Origin: JAISGQ01 sp045604965
GTDB taxonomy: Bacteria > Bacillota > Clostridia > Oscillospirales > Acutalibacteraceae
Reading direction: 5' to 3'
NCBI GenBank assembly: GCA_045604965.1
Contig: JAZUPB010000023.1
Coordinates: 62,001 to 126,000, forward strand
Length of the DNA stretch: 64,000 nt
Under the pieces are notes generated by a model that saw only the letters and a program-made list of their open reading frames with translations, did not search any database and was not told the DNA's origin. The position numbers were made by a program, and so were the translations under genes. Below, one piece after another: positions 48,352 to 56,176 of the stretch (the stretch's first letter is position 1; every line of letters begins with the position of its first letter).

Positions 48352-49563
48352 ATGCTTGAAAATGAAAAAACTACGGAACTTGAAGAGGAAGAAAACTGGA
48401 TACCGCCTATAAGATTCATTGAAGACGAAGAGGACGAGTATGAAGCGGCAGAAGAGGCCGTAAGCGATGAAGTAAAAGCTGAGGAACAGCCGCTGACAGA
48501 AGAAGTCGCTGAAAACACCGCAGAAGACGGTTCTGAACCTGCAGAAGAAACTGCAGAAGAAGACACTCGTGTACGTATCCGCAAAGGCGAAAAGAAGATA
48601 ACTTCTATCGGCGGACAGGCACTTATTGAAGGCGTTATGATGCGCGGACCGTCACGTACTATGATGGTAGTGCGCGGGAAGGACGGAAAGCTTATCTATG
48701 AAGAGGTAGAGAGCAAGACAAAAAAGAGTTTTATAAAGAAAATACCCGTAATACGCGGTATTTTCAATTTCATAGATTCTATGAGCGTGGGAATGAATAC
48801 TATAACACGTTCAGCTGATTTGTCGGGCTTCGCTGAGGAAGAAGAGCCCAGTGAATTTGACAAGAAACTTGAAAAGATGTGGGGCGGCAAATTTATGGAC
48901 TTCCTTATGGGTGTCGCCTCAGTTCTCGGAATACTGATCGCAGTGGGACTGTTTGTTGTTCTGCCGGTGTACTCGTTCAAGGGTATAGGCTGGCTGTGCG
49001 ATAAATTCATTGCAGACTCTGCGTTTACCCAGACGGCATTCCACAGTGAGTGGAGTCACCTGATAAAATCCTCATTTGAGGGCGTATTCAGAATTATAAT
49101 CTTTATAATATATATTGCACTTGTTTCCAAAATGAAGGATATTCGCCGTGTTTTTGAATATCACGGAGCAGAGCACAAGAGTATATTCTGCTATGAGGCA
49201 GGGGAAGAGCTTACCGTTGAAAACGCACGCAAGTTTAAGAGATTCCACCCCAGATGCGGAACAAGCTTCCTTATCATAATGCTTATTCTCAGCATAATTG
49301 TCGGCGTCTTTATTCCTGAGACTTTCCCTGATTGGCTCAGAATACTTACAAAGCTTGCCTGCATACCTCTTATTATGGGCGTTGGCTATGAGCTGCTAAA
49401 GATTACGGGCAGATACGATAATTTTCTTACAAGAATAATCGCAGCTCCAGGTATGTGGATGCAGAGGCTTACCACCAAGGAGCCTGACGACAGCCAGCTC
49501 GAATGTGCCCTGGAAGCACTTATCGAGGTAATTCCCGAAAATCAGGAGGAAGACAAGTGGTGA
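48352..49563 (+). CDS. yqhQ: YqhQ-like DUF1385 membrane protein
   Basis: 403 residues. A 75-residue Glu-rich N-terminus is an addition to the usual form. The DUF1385 core begins KKITSIGGQALIEGVMMRGP and continues with PVIRGIFNFIDSMSVGMNTI, four TM helices, the central FEYHGAEHKSIFCYEAGEEL and FHPRCGTSFLIIMLILSII. Conserved HGAEH-K and HPRCGT motifs suggest metal or active-site chemistry, but no reaction is known. The gene runs into prmC, the normal partner in clostridia. RBS GAAAGGAC. Confidence 0.9.
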   Translation: MLENEKTTELEEEENWIPPIRFIEDEEDEYEAAEEAVSDEVKAEEQPLTEEVAENTAEDGSEPAEETAEEDTRVRIRKGEKKITSIGGQALIEGVMMRGPSRTMMVVRGKDGKLIYEEVESKTKKSFIKKIPVIRGIFNFIDSMSVGMNTITRSADLSGFAEEEEPSEFDKKLEKMWGGKFMDFLMGVASVLGILIAVGLFVVLPVYSFKGIGWLCDKFIADSAFTQTAFHSEWSHLIKSSFEGVFRIIIFIIYIALVSKMKDIRRVFEYHGAEHKSIFCYEAGEELTVENARKFKRFHPRCGTSFLIIMLILSIIVGVFIPETFPDWLRILTKLACIPLIMGVGYELLKITGRYDNFLTRIIAAPGMWMQRLTTKEPDDSQLECALEALIEVIPENQEEDKW

Positions 49564-50408
49564 CCCTTAACGCATTATACCGCGAAGGTCGGGCAGTTAT
49601 AGAAAAGGCAGGGCTTACAAGTCCTGCCTTTGATGCAATGTGCCTGCTTGAGCCTGTTTTTGGAATAAATAACCGCGCTGGCCTTGCAATACGCGGTATG
49701 GAAGAGGTAAGCGAAGAAGACGCAGAGAGATATATTACCCTGTGTCGTCAGCGCATAGAACGTCCCCTTCAGTACATATTAGGCAAATGGGAATTTGGCG
49801 GTATGGAGCTTAAATGCGGTGAAGGTGTGCTTGTTCCGAGAGAAGATACCCTTGCACTTGTTGAGTGTGCGGCAAATGCCCTAAAGGACATTGCGAAGCC
49901 CGAAATTATCGATCTTTGCGCAGGTACGGGAGCAGTGGGGCTCGGCCTGTGCAGAATGCTTGGCAAGGGCAGCTGCACCTGTGTGGAGCTGTCAGATGAA
50001 GCGATGCCGTATCTTTTGTCAAATATAGAGGAATACGGCGAAAATCGTGTAAAGGCAGAAAAATATGATGTGCTGACAAAGCCTGACGAGCGGTTTGCCT
50101 TGGCAGATGCCATAGTATCAAATCCGCCGTACATAGCCGAAAGTGAAGTTGACAGGCTGGAGGGCGATGTGCGAAAAGAACCGCGTATGGCTCTTGACGG
50201 AGGCTCGGACGGACTGATGTTTTACTGTGCAATACTCGAAAACTGGCTTCCGCTTATAAAAAAAGGCGGTATACTTGCGGTAGAGATAGGATATGACCAG
50301 AGAGAAAGTGTTTCAAAATTATTCCGTGACGCAGGATTGGCTCAAGTATGCGGTGTTCAGGATATAAACGGAAATGACAGGGTGATTATTGGTACAAAAG
50401 TAGATTGA
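49557..50408 (+). CDS. prmC: Peptide chain release factor N5-glutamine methyltransferase
   Basis: 283 residues from GTG 49557 (AGGAGGA six bases upstream; the GTG at 49560 is also possible), overlapping the yqhQ stop. PrmC methylates the Gln of the GGQ motif in release factors. Visible: the N-terminal helical recognition domain (QYILGKWEFGGMELKCGEGVLVPREDT), the SAM site IIDLCAGTGAVGLGLC and the catalytic SNPPYIAESEV. The usual prfA neighbour is absent; recA follows 70 bases downstream with its own promoter. Confidence 0.94.
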   Translation: MVTLNALYREGRAVIEKAGLTSPAFDAMCLLEPVFGINNRAGLAIRGMEEVSEEDAERYITLCRQRIERPLQYILGKWEFGGMELKCGEGVLVPREDTLALVECAANALKDIAKPEIIDLCAGTGAVGLGLCRMLGKGSCTCVELSDEAMPYLLSNIEEYGENRVKAEKYDVLTKPDERFALADAIVSNPPYIAESEVDRLEGDVRKEPRMALDGGSDGLMFYCAILENWLPLIKKGGILAVEIGYDQRESVSKLFRDAGLAQVCGVQDINGNDRVIIGTKVD

Positions 50409-50423
50409 TTTTAAAAATAAATG

Positions 50424-50452
50424 TTGTAATAAAAGAACGGATGTGCTAAAAT
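50424..50452 (+). promoter_or_regulatory. recA promoter with LexA-like SOS box
   Basis: TTGTAA (50424-50429), 17-base spacer, TAAAAT (50447-50452). GAACGGATGTGC at 50435-50446 fills the spacer and matches the Gram-positive LexA box GAAC-N4-GTTC with one mismatch. Confidence 0.65.
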
Positions 50453-50480
50453 CAAACCATAAAAACTTGGAGGTAGCGAA

Positions 50481-51614
50481 ATGGCAGATAAAAAGAAAGC
50501 GGCGCCAATGCCTACAACGGCAGAAGGAAAAAAGAAAGCACTTGAAACTGCAATGGCAAATATCGAAAAACAGTTCGGTGCAAACGCGGTTATGCGTCTC
50601 GGACAGAGCTCCACACTGAATGTTGAGGCAATATCCACAGGTTCTCTCGGTCTTGACCTTGCACTCGGTATAGGCGGACTGCCCAGAGGCAGAATAGTGG
50701 AAATATACGGCCCCGAGTCCTCCGGTAAAACCACCCTTGCGCTTCACTGTATCGCAGAGGGTCAGAGAAACGGCGGCGAGGTTGCGTTCATCGACGTTGA
50801 ACACGCTCTCGACCCTGTATATGCAAAAGCTCTTGGCGTAGATATCGATTCTCTGCTTGTCTCTCAGCCTGACAACGGCGAGGACGCTATGGAAATAGCA
50901 GAAGCTCTTATCCGTTCGGGCGCTATCGACGTTATAGTTATCGACTCCGTCGCAGCACTCGTCCCCCGTGCAGAAGTTGACGGTGAAATGGGCGACCTAC
51001 AGGTCGGTGCACAGGCAAGACTTATGAGCAAGGCTATGAGAAAGCTGACTTCCGCTATCGGCAAGTCCAGCTGTCTTGCAATCTTTATTAACCAGCTGCG
51101 TGAAAAGGTGGGCATTATGTTCGGCAACCCCGAAACAACCCCCGGCGGAAGAGCACTCAAGTTTTACAGTTCAGTTCGAATCGATATCCGCAAGACTGAT
51201 GTCCTCAAGCAGGGTCAGGACGTTACAGGTATCATAGCAAAGGCAAAGGTAGTAAAGAACAAGATCGCACCTCCCTTCCGTTCTGCTTCCTTTGAGATCG
51301 TATACGGAAAGGGTATCAGCCATATCGGCGAAGTCGTGGATATTGCCGCAGAAATGGATATAATCAAAAAGAGCGGTGCGTGGTACGCTTATCAGGGCGA
51401 AAAGATCGGTCAGGGCAGAGAGAACGCGAAAAAATATCTTGAGGCCAATCCCGAGGTTGCAGAGGAGATTGAGGCACAGATCCGCGCAAACGCAATAAAG
51501 GCGCAGGCTGCAGCTGATGAGGCAGCCGCAAAGGAACGCCCTGCATCGGAGAAGATCACTATTTCCGCACCGAGCAGCGAGCCTACAGTTGATATAGATA
51601 TAACCGTAGACTGA
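50481..51614 (+). CDS. recA: Recombinase RecA
   Basis: 377 residues, full length. Walker A GPESSGKTT is at 77-85, Walker B VIVIDSVAAL follows, loop 1 is EVDGEMGDLQVGAQARLMSKA and loop 2 INQLREKVGIMFGNPETTPGGRALKFY. The acidic C-terminal tail (SEPTVDIDITVD) is typical. It catalyses strand exchange and stimulates LexA self-cleavage. recX follows with one shared base (TGATG). RBS TTGGAGG. Confidence 0.98.
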   Translation: MADKKKAAPMPTTAEGKKKALETAMANIEKQFGANAVMRLGQSSTLNVEAISTGSLGLDLALGIGGLPRGRIVEIYGPESSGKTTLALHCIAEGQRNGGEVAFIDVEHALDPVYAKALGVDIDSLLVSQPDNGEDAMEIAEALIRSGAIDVIVIDSVAALVPRAEVDGEMGDLQVGAQARLMSKAMRKLTSAIGKSSCLAIFINQLREKVGIMFGNPETTPGGRALKFYSSVRIDIRKTDVLKQGQDVTGIIAKAKVVKNKIAPPFRSASFEIVYGKGISHIGEVVDIAAEMDIIKKSGAWYAYQGEKIGQGRENAKKYLEANPEVAEEIEAQIRANAIKAQAAADEAAAKERPASEKITISAPSSEPTVDIDITVD

Positions 51615-52237
51615 TGCCGAGTTTTGAATTTCGAAAACGCCGCGGAAAGCAGATAGCACTGATAGCGGAGGACGGTACGGAATATATGCGCCTTGACGCG
51701 CAGCTCGCCTATGATGAGGGACTGCGCGAAGGGAGAGAATACTCTGAGGAAGAGCTCCTGGAGCTTAAAGAAAAATCTGACGCACTGCGCGCAAAGCGCA
51801 GTGCGTATTATATGATATCCTGCCGCGATTACTCCGAAAAGGAGCTTCGAAGAAAGCTTTCAATGAAGACCACACCTCAGGCTGCAGAAGCGGCAGTGGA
51901 GAAAATGCGGTCACTAAGACTGCTCGACGATGAGGGGTATGCAAGAAATCTCGCACAGCAGTATCTGGAGCATAAGCATTATGCAGGAAAGCGTATCCTG
52001 CTTGAACTGTACCAGAAGGGCATAAATTCTGCCCTTGCTCAGCAGGTAGTCGACGAGCTGGAGATAGATGAAGAAGAGCAGCTTGAAATACTTCTTTCGG
52101 GCAAGCTCGGAGAAGAACTCGACGACGAAAAAACAAAGGCAAGAGTATTCAATAAACTCGCCCGTTACGGCTACCGTTCGGCGAATATCGGAAGAGCAAT
52201 ACGCAAAAGAGCAAAGGAAGAGGAGCATTATGAGTAA
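51614..52237 (+). CDS. recX: RecX-type regulator of RecA
   Basis: 207 residues, overlapping the recA stop by one base. RecX is built of three-helix repeats: SAYYMISCRDYSEKELRRKL, DEGYARNLAQQYLEHKHYAGKRILLELYQKGI and KARVFNKLARYGYRSANIGRAI all fit, after an N-terminal strand region of about 55 residues. RecX binds the RecA filament and limits its activity; direct recA-recX linkage is classical. An NTF2-like gene overlaps its end by eight bases. Confidence 0.93.
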   Translation: MPSFEFRKRRGKQIALIAEDGTEYMRLDAQLAYDEGLREGREYSEEELLELKEKSDALRAKRSAYYMISCRDYSEKELRRKLSMKTTPQAAEAAVEKMRSLRLLDDEGYARNLAQQYLEHKHYAGKRILLELYQKGINSALAQQVVDELEIDEEEQLEILLSGKLGEELDDEKTKARVFNKLARYGYRSANIGRAIRKRAKEEEHYE

Positions 52238-52610
52238 TAATGCACTGCGCAGTCAGATTATAAGAGACTATTTCATATCTTGGACAACAGGCGACGTATC
52301 GCAATGGCATTTGTGGTTTGACGAAAATGTCCTTTATGAAGAATCGGTGGGAACTGCATACAAAGGTCTTGAGCAGATGCTAAGATGGCAGAGCGACTGG
52401 AAAAATCACGGCGTTGTGTTTAGCTGGGAGATTTCTGAAATGATCTTTTCGGAAGACATTTGCACTGTCCTTTGGGATTTTCACTGCTCATATGACGGGG
52501 ATGACAGCAGATTCTGCGGTGCTTCAGTCGTCAAATTCAGCTCGGAGAATAATATAATTCACTTGCGTGAATTTGCAGCAGATCCAAACTTTGTATTTCC
52601 GTATGATTGA
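52230..52610 (+). CDS. NTF2/SnoaL-like domain protein
   Basis: 126 residues from ATG 52230 (AGGAAGAGGAG upstream), overlapping recX by eight bases. The sequence IRDYFISWTTGDVSQWHLWFDENVLYEESVGTAYKG, then SWEISEMIFSEDICTVLWDFHCSYDG, has the cone-like NTF2/SnoaL pattern of an N-terminal helix pair and a curved sheet. Such folds act as isomerases, hydrolases or ligand binders; no active residues can be assigned. Linked to recA-recX only by position. Confidence 0.75.
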   Translation: MSNNALRSQIIRDYFISWTTGDVSQWHLWFDENVLYEESVGTAYKGLEQMLRWQSDWKNHGVVFSWEISEMIFSEDICTVLWDFHCSYDGDDSRFCGASVVKFSSENNIIHLREFAADPNFVFPYD

Positions 52611-52617
52611 TGATATG

Positions 52618-52641
52618 CCCCCGACCGAAATCGGTCGGGGG
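52618..52641 (+). terminator. GC-rich hairpin after the recA operon
   Basis: Perfect stem CCCCCGACCGA / TCGGTCGGGGG with a 2-base gap. The 3' side is not T-rich, so termination may be partial or Rho-dependent. Confidence 0.6.
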
Positions 52642-52690
52642 ATTGCAATATTGCTCATAAAATTGTCACATCAGTAACAACAAACCCTTG

Positions 52691-52718
52691 TTGACAGTAA
52701 AGTTAAGTGGTGTAAAAT
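52691..52718 (+). promoter_or_regulatory. Promoter of the small alarmone synthetase
   Basis: TTGACA (52691-52696), 16-base spacer, TAAAAT (52713-52718). Confidence 0.65.
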
Positions 52719-52759
52719 ATAATAATGAGAAAACCAACAAACTGAAACGGAGTATAGAA

Positions 52760-53437
52760 ATGGATAAGGAATTAACCATAAAACAACAGATAATTGATAT
52801 GCTGGACGAAAGATCTCAGGAAGAGCTCAATGCGATAGTGGAGGGGGCAAAGCGCCTGATGACTTATTATCGCTGTGCAATTCTGGAAATAGAGACTAAA
52901 TTCCGTGTCCTAAACGAGCATTTTGCACTCAGAGAAGAGCGCAATCCCATTGAAAGCATAAAGTCAAGACTCAAATCCTTTGAAAGTATCCGCGAAAAAA
53001 TGAGCCGAAAAGGACTTCCTATGAGGTTTGACCTTATAGAGGATACCCTCAACGACGTTGCCGGAGTAAGGGTAGTGTGCAGCTTTTTAAATGATATATA
53101 TATGCTGGCAGATTGCCTTTTGCAGCAGGACGATGTTACTTTGATAGCTAAAAAGGATTATATTAAATCACCAAAGCCCAACGGATACAGAAGTCTGCAT
53201 CTGATAGTGGAAATCCCCATTTTCCTCAGCGGCGAGAAAAAGCTGGTCAGAGTTGAGGTTCAGCTTCGCACCATAGCAATGGAATCCTGGGCAAACTTGG
53301 AGCACCGCCTTAGATATAAAAAGGAGCTTACCGAGGAACAGCAGCAAATAATGGACAAGGAGCTCAGCGAATGTGCGGAAATGAGCATCCTTCTGGACGA
53401 AAAGATGCAGAAACTGAGAAATATCGCAGGAGATTGA
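52760..53437 (+). CDS. Small alarmone synthetase (RelQ-type (p)ppGpp synthetase)
   Basis: 225 residues from ATG 52760 (GGAG eight bases upstream). Only the RelA/SpoT synthetase domain is present: NPIESIKSRLKSFESIREKM, DTLNDVAGVRVVCSFLNDIY (catalytic Asp region), IKSPKPNGYRSLHLIVEIPI and RVEVQLRTIAMESWANLEHRL (the ExQxRT motif). Neither the HD hydrolase nor the TGS/ACT domains of Rel exist here. Length and C-terminal helix fit RelQ/YjbM rather than RelP. It makes (p)ppGpp from ATP and GDP/GTP under wall or other stress. Own promoter. Confidence 0.92.
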   Translation: MDKELTIKQQIIDMLDERSQEELNAIVEGAKRLMTYYRCAILEIETKFRVLNEHFALREERNPIESIKSRLKSFESIREKMSRKGLPMRFDLIEDTLNDVAGVRVVCSFLNDIYMLADCLLQQDDVTLIAKKDYIKSPKPNGYRSLHLIVEIPIFLSGEKKLVRVEVQLRTIAMESWANLEHRLRYKKELTEEQQQIMDKELSECAEMSILLDEKMQKLRNIAGD

Positions 53438-53510
53438 GAAGCCTTCCGATAAACTCGAATTTAAAAAGTCAATATAAACGGTAATCACAATTTAAAGGTG
53501 GTTGGTAAAT

Positions 53511-53885
53511 ATGAAAAGAGAACTTGGAATTGCCAGGTGCGGATTGGCTTGCTGTCTGTGTTCTGAAAACGAGCATTGTCGCGGGTGCAATTCGGGAGAT
53601 TGTCCTGATAAAGAGTGGTGTGAAAATCGAAGCTGCTCAATTAAAATGAATATTGATAATTGTTTTCTTTGTGAGATAGATTGTCGAAAAGGGCTCCTTT
53701 CAAAAATTAAGCCTTACGGATTTACCGTATTTGCGAAAAGATACGGTGTTGAGACACTGCTGAGCTGCCTTGAGGAAAATGAGAAAAACGGCATTTTATA
53801 TCATCGGCAAGGTATTGTTGGCGATTACGATGATTTTGATGATGTAGAGACTCTGATTAATTTTATAAAGACAGGTAAGCGCTGA
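53511..53885 (+). CDS. Cys-rich DUF3795 protein
   Basis: 124 residues from ATG 53511. About twelve cysteines are concentrated in the first 70 residues (ARCGLACCLCSENEHCRGCN, CPDKEWCENRSCSI, CFLCEIDC), the DUF3795 pattern of a probable metal-binding domain. The C-terminal part is helical (VFAKRYGVETLLSCLEENEK). AT content is higher than in the neighbours, which hints at recent gain. No partner gene is obvious; function unknown. A strong terminator follows. Confidence 0.8.
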   Translation: MKRELGIARCGLACCLCSENEHCRGCNSGDCPDKEWCENRSCSIKMNIDNCFLCEIDCRKGLLSKIKPYGFTVFAKRYGVETLLSCLEENEKNGILYHRQGIVGDYDDFDDVETLINFIKTGKR

Positions 53886-53903
53886 ATTACGATTGATCGT
53901 GAA

Positions 53904-53944
53904 ATAAAACCAAAGGACGGCTTTGCGCCGTCCTTTGGTTTTAT
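53904..53944 (+). terminator. Terminator after the DUF3795 gene
   Basis: Stem AAAACCAAAGGACGG / CCGTCCTTTGGTTTT with a 6-8 base loop. Confidence 0.88.
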
Positions 53945-53996
53945 TCTGTATAAAGACTGTTGTGCTGGCATTTTTTGAAAAACTTTATCGATTTAG

Positions 53997-54025
53997 TTGA
54001 CAAAAGAGCTACATACGTGTACACT
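53997..54025 (+). promoter_or_regulatory. Promoter of the DRE-TIM synthase-GntR operon
   Basis: Consensus TTGACA (53997-54002), 17-base spacer, TACACT (54020-54025). Confidence 0.72.
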
Positions 54026-54043
54026 TGTATACAAGCATACAAG
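54024..54043 (+). promoter_or_regulatory. Palindromic GntR-type operator
   Basis: Perfect 12-base palindrome CTTGTATACAAG at 54024-54035 overlapping the -10, followed by a further half-site ATACAAG at 54037-54043. It fits FadR-subfamily operators (TTGT-ACAA type), and a GntR/FCD regulator is encoded in the same operon. Confidence 0.6.
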
Positions 54044-54060
54044 AGAAAGGCAGATGCTAT

Positions 54061-55437
54061 ATGGTAAAGCTTTCAAATAAGACAAATCTTCTTGAGGTCC
54101 ATCAGTACGAATATTCTCTGCAGGACATCCCCGAACCCAATCTGTACCGCGAGATATACCCTTACGATCAGGTTCCGATGATCCCGTTCAACCACCGAGT
54201 TGTTCCTGAGAGTATGCCTGATGAAATCTGGATAACCGATACAACTTTCCGCGACGGACAGCAGTCACAGGCTCCCTACTCCACACAGCAGATAGTTGAT
54301 ATATATAAGTTGCTCAACCGTCTTGGCGGTCCCAATGGAATCATCAGACAGACCGAGTTTTTTGTTTACAGCAAGAAGGACAGAGATGCTGTTGAAAAAT
54401 GTATGGAGCTTGGCTATGAGTTTCCCGAAATAACTACCTGGATTCGTGCAACTGAGCAGGATTTCAAGCTGGTCAAAGACATAGGCATCCGTGAGACAGG
54501 TATTCTTGTTTCCTGTTCTGATTATCATATTTTCAAAAAGCTCGGAATGACAAGAAAACAGGCTCTTGAGCATTATCTCAAGACAGTGGATCTTGCATTC
54601 CAGGCAGGTGTTTCTCCCAGATGCCATCTTGAGGATATAACCAGAGCGGACTTCTACGGATTTGTTGTACCTTTTGTACACGCACTCAACGATATGTCAA
54701 AGCAGGCAGGAATACCTGTAAAGATCCGCGCCTGTGATACTATGGGTTACGGCATACCCTATCCCGGTGTTGCACTGCCCCGAAGCGTACCTGGCATTAT
54801 CTACGGTCTCAACCACTATGCAGAGGTAGACAGCAGCCTCATCGAATGGCATGGCCACAACGATTTCTACAAGGCAGTAGCAAATGCATCTGCAGCTTGG
54901 CTGTACGGTGCAAGCTCTGTAAACTGCTCGCTTCTCGGTATTGGAGAGAGAACAGGCAATGTACCTCTTGAGGCTATGGTATTTGAATATGCTGCATTCA
55001 AGGGTACAATGGACGGCATGGACGCAACTGCAATTACTGATATTGCTCATTACTTTGAAAAGGAAATGGGCTATAGTATACCTCCGATGACTCCTTTTAT
55101 TGGAGAGAATTTCAATGTCACCCGCGCAGGCATCCACGCAGACGGTCTGATGAAGGACGAAGAGATATATAATATCTTCGATACTAACAAGATACTCAAC
55201 CGCCCTGCTGCAGTAAGCCTTAACAATGCCTCGGGCAGAGCGGGAATCGCATTCTGGATAAACAATCACTACAATCTGTTCGGCGAAGAAAGAGTAACAA
55301 AGAACTGCAGACTGGTCACAGAGATACACAGCTGGATGACCGCAGAATATGCATCGGGACGTCAGACTGTAATCAGCACGCAAGAGATGGAAGAGCTGGT
55401 GCACAAGTATGCAAAGGAAGGGCTCAACGATGAGTGA
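54061..55437 (+). CDS. DRE-TIM synthase: 2-isopropylmalate/(Re)-citrate synthase family
   Basis: 458 residues from ATG 54061. A 55-residue N-terminal lead (LEVHQYEYSLQDIPEPNLYR) precedes the TIM barrel. Motifs: ITDTTFRDGQQSQ (catalytic Arg-Asp and metal Asp), RCHLEDITRADFYG, IRACDTMGYG, EWHGHNDFYKAV (two metal His) and LLGIGERTGNVPLEAM. The family condenses acetyl-CoA with a 2-oxo acid: isopropylmalate, homocitrate or, in some anaerobes, (Re)-citrate. The leuBCD genes are absent nearby and the regulatory C-terminal domain of classic LeuA is missing, so (Re)-citrate or another product is plausible. A GntR gene overlaps its end, which suggests local control. Confidence 0.85.
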   Translation: MVKLSNKTNLLEVHQYEYSLQDIPEPNLYREIYPYDQVPMIPFNHRVVPESMPDEIWITDTTFRDGQQSQAPYSTQQIVDIYKLLNRLGGPNGIIRQTEFFVYSKKDRDAVEKCMELGYEFPEITTWIRATEQDFKLVKDIGIRETGILVSCSDYHIFKKLGMTRKQALEHYLKTVDLAFQAGVSPRCHLEDITRADFYGFVVPFVHALNDMSKQAGIPVKIRACDTMGYGIPYPGVALPRSVPGIIYGLNHYAEVDSSLIEWHGHNDFYKAVANASAAWLYGASSVNCSLLGIGERTGNVPLEAMVFEYAAFKGTMDGMDATAITDIAHYFEKEMGYSIPPMTPFIGENFNVTRAGIHADGLMKDEEIYNIFDTNKILNRPAAVSLNNASGRAGIAFWINNHYNLFGEERVTKNCRLVTEIHSWMTAEYASGRQTVISTQEMEELVHKYAKEGLNDE

Positions 55438-56089
55438 TAATGTATCGCTGTCCGGCAAAGTGTTCGAGGCTCTTGAAAATGAGATACTGAAAGGCGAGCT
55501 TGAACGGGGAGAGACACTCAGCGAAAATAAAATATCGGCAAGGCTTGGAGTCAGCAGAACTCCTGTAAGAGAGGCGCTGCAGCGGCTTGAACAGGAGGGC
55601 CTGGTAAAGACTGAGCCGGGCAAAGGTGCGGTAGTGCTGGGTATTTCGCAGGGTGACCTGCTGGATATCTATGAAATAAGGATACGCATTGAGGGCTTGG
55701 CTGCTCGTTATGCTGCGAGAAACATAACCGATGAGCAGATAAAGGAAATGCGCGATCTTGTAGAGCTGCAGGAGTTTTTTGCTGCAAAGAACAATTCACA
55801 GAATCTGCGCGACCTGGACTCTAAATTCCATTCGATGATATATAAGTTCTGTACATCACGGATACTTACCGATACGCTGACATCCCTTCATCACCGAATA
55901 GAACGCTTTCGAAGACTGTCTGTGGAAACAGGCGGAAGAGGAAGCCTGTCTGTTGAGGAGCATAAGGAAATAGCAAAAGCGCTTGCATCTCACGATGAAG
56001 ACAAGGCAGAGAAGCTTCTGATAGAGCACATAAAAAATGCCAGAGATAAGCTTTCGGAAGTTGTCAGTGAGAAAGACGTAAAAATCTGA
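55430..56089 (+). CDS. GntR-family (FCD domain) transcriptional regulator
   Basis: 219 residues from ATG 55430 (GGAAGGG upstream), overlapping the synthase stop by eight bases. The winged helix is textbook: LENEILKGELERGETLSENK, LGVSRTPVREALQRLEQEGLV and the wing KTEPGKGAVV. The FCD effector domain follows with YEIRIRIEGLAARYAAR, DSKFHSMIY and EEHKEIAKALASHDEDKAEKLLIEHI, including the Asp/His metal-site residues typical of FCD. The effector is probably a carboxylate linked to the synthase. The palindrome CTTGTATACAAG over the operon promoter is its likely operator. Confidence 0.93.
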   Translation: MSDNVSLSGKVFEALENEILKGELERGETLSENKISARLGVSRTPVREALQRLEQEGLVKTEPGKGAVVLGISQGDLLDIYEIRIRIEGLAARYAARNITDEQIKEMRDLVELQEFFAAKNNSQNLRDLDSKFHSMIYKFCTSRILTDTLTSLHHRIERFRRLSVETGGRGSLSVEEHKEIAKALASHDEDKAEKLLIEHIKNARDKLSEVVSEKDVKI

Positions 56090-56176
56090 GGTAATCAATT
56101 AGATAGTTTAACTATAGATTTATCCGCCGGAATGTATTACAATATAATGAGATTATAACAATTGGGGGCGTTTTGT

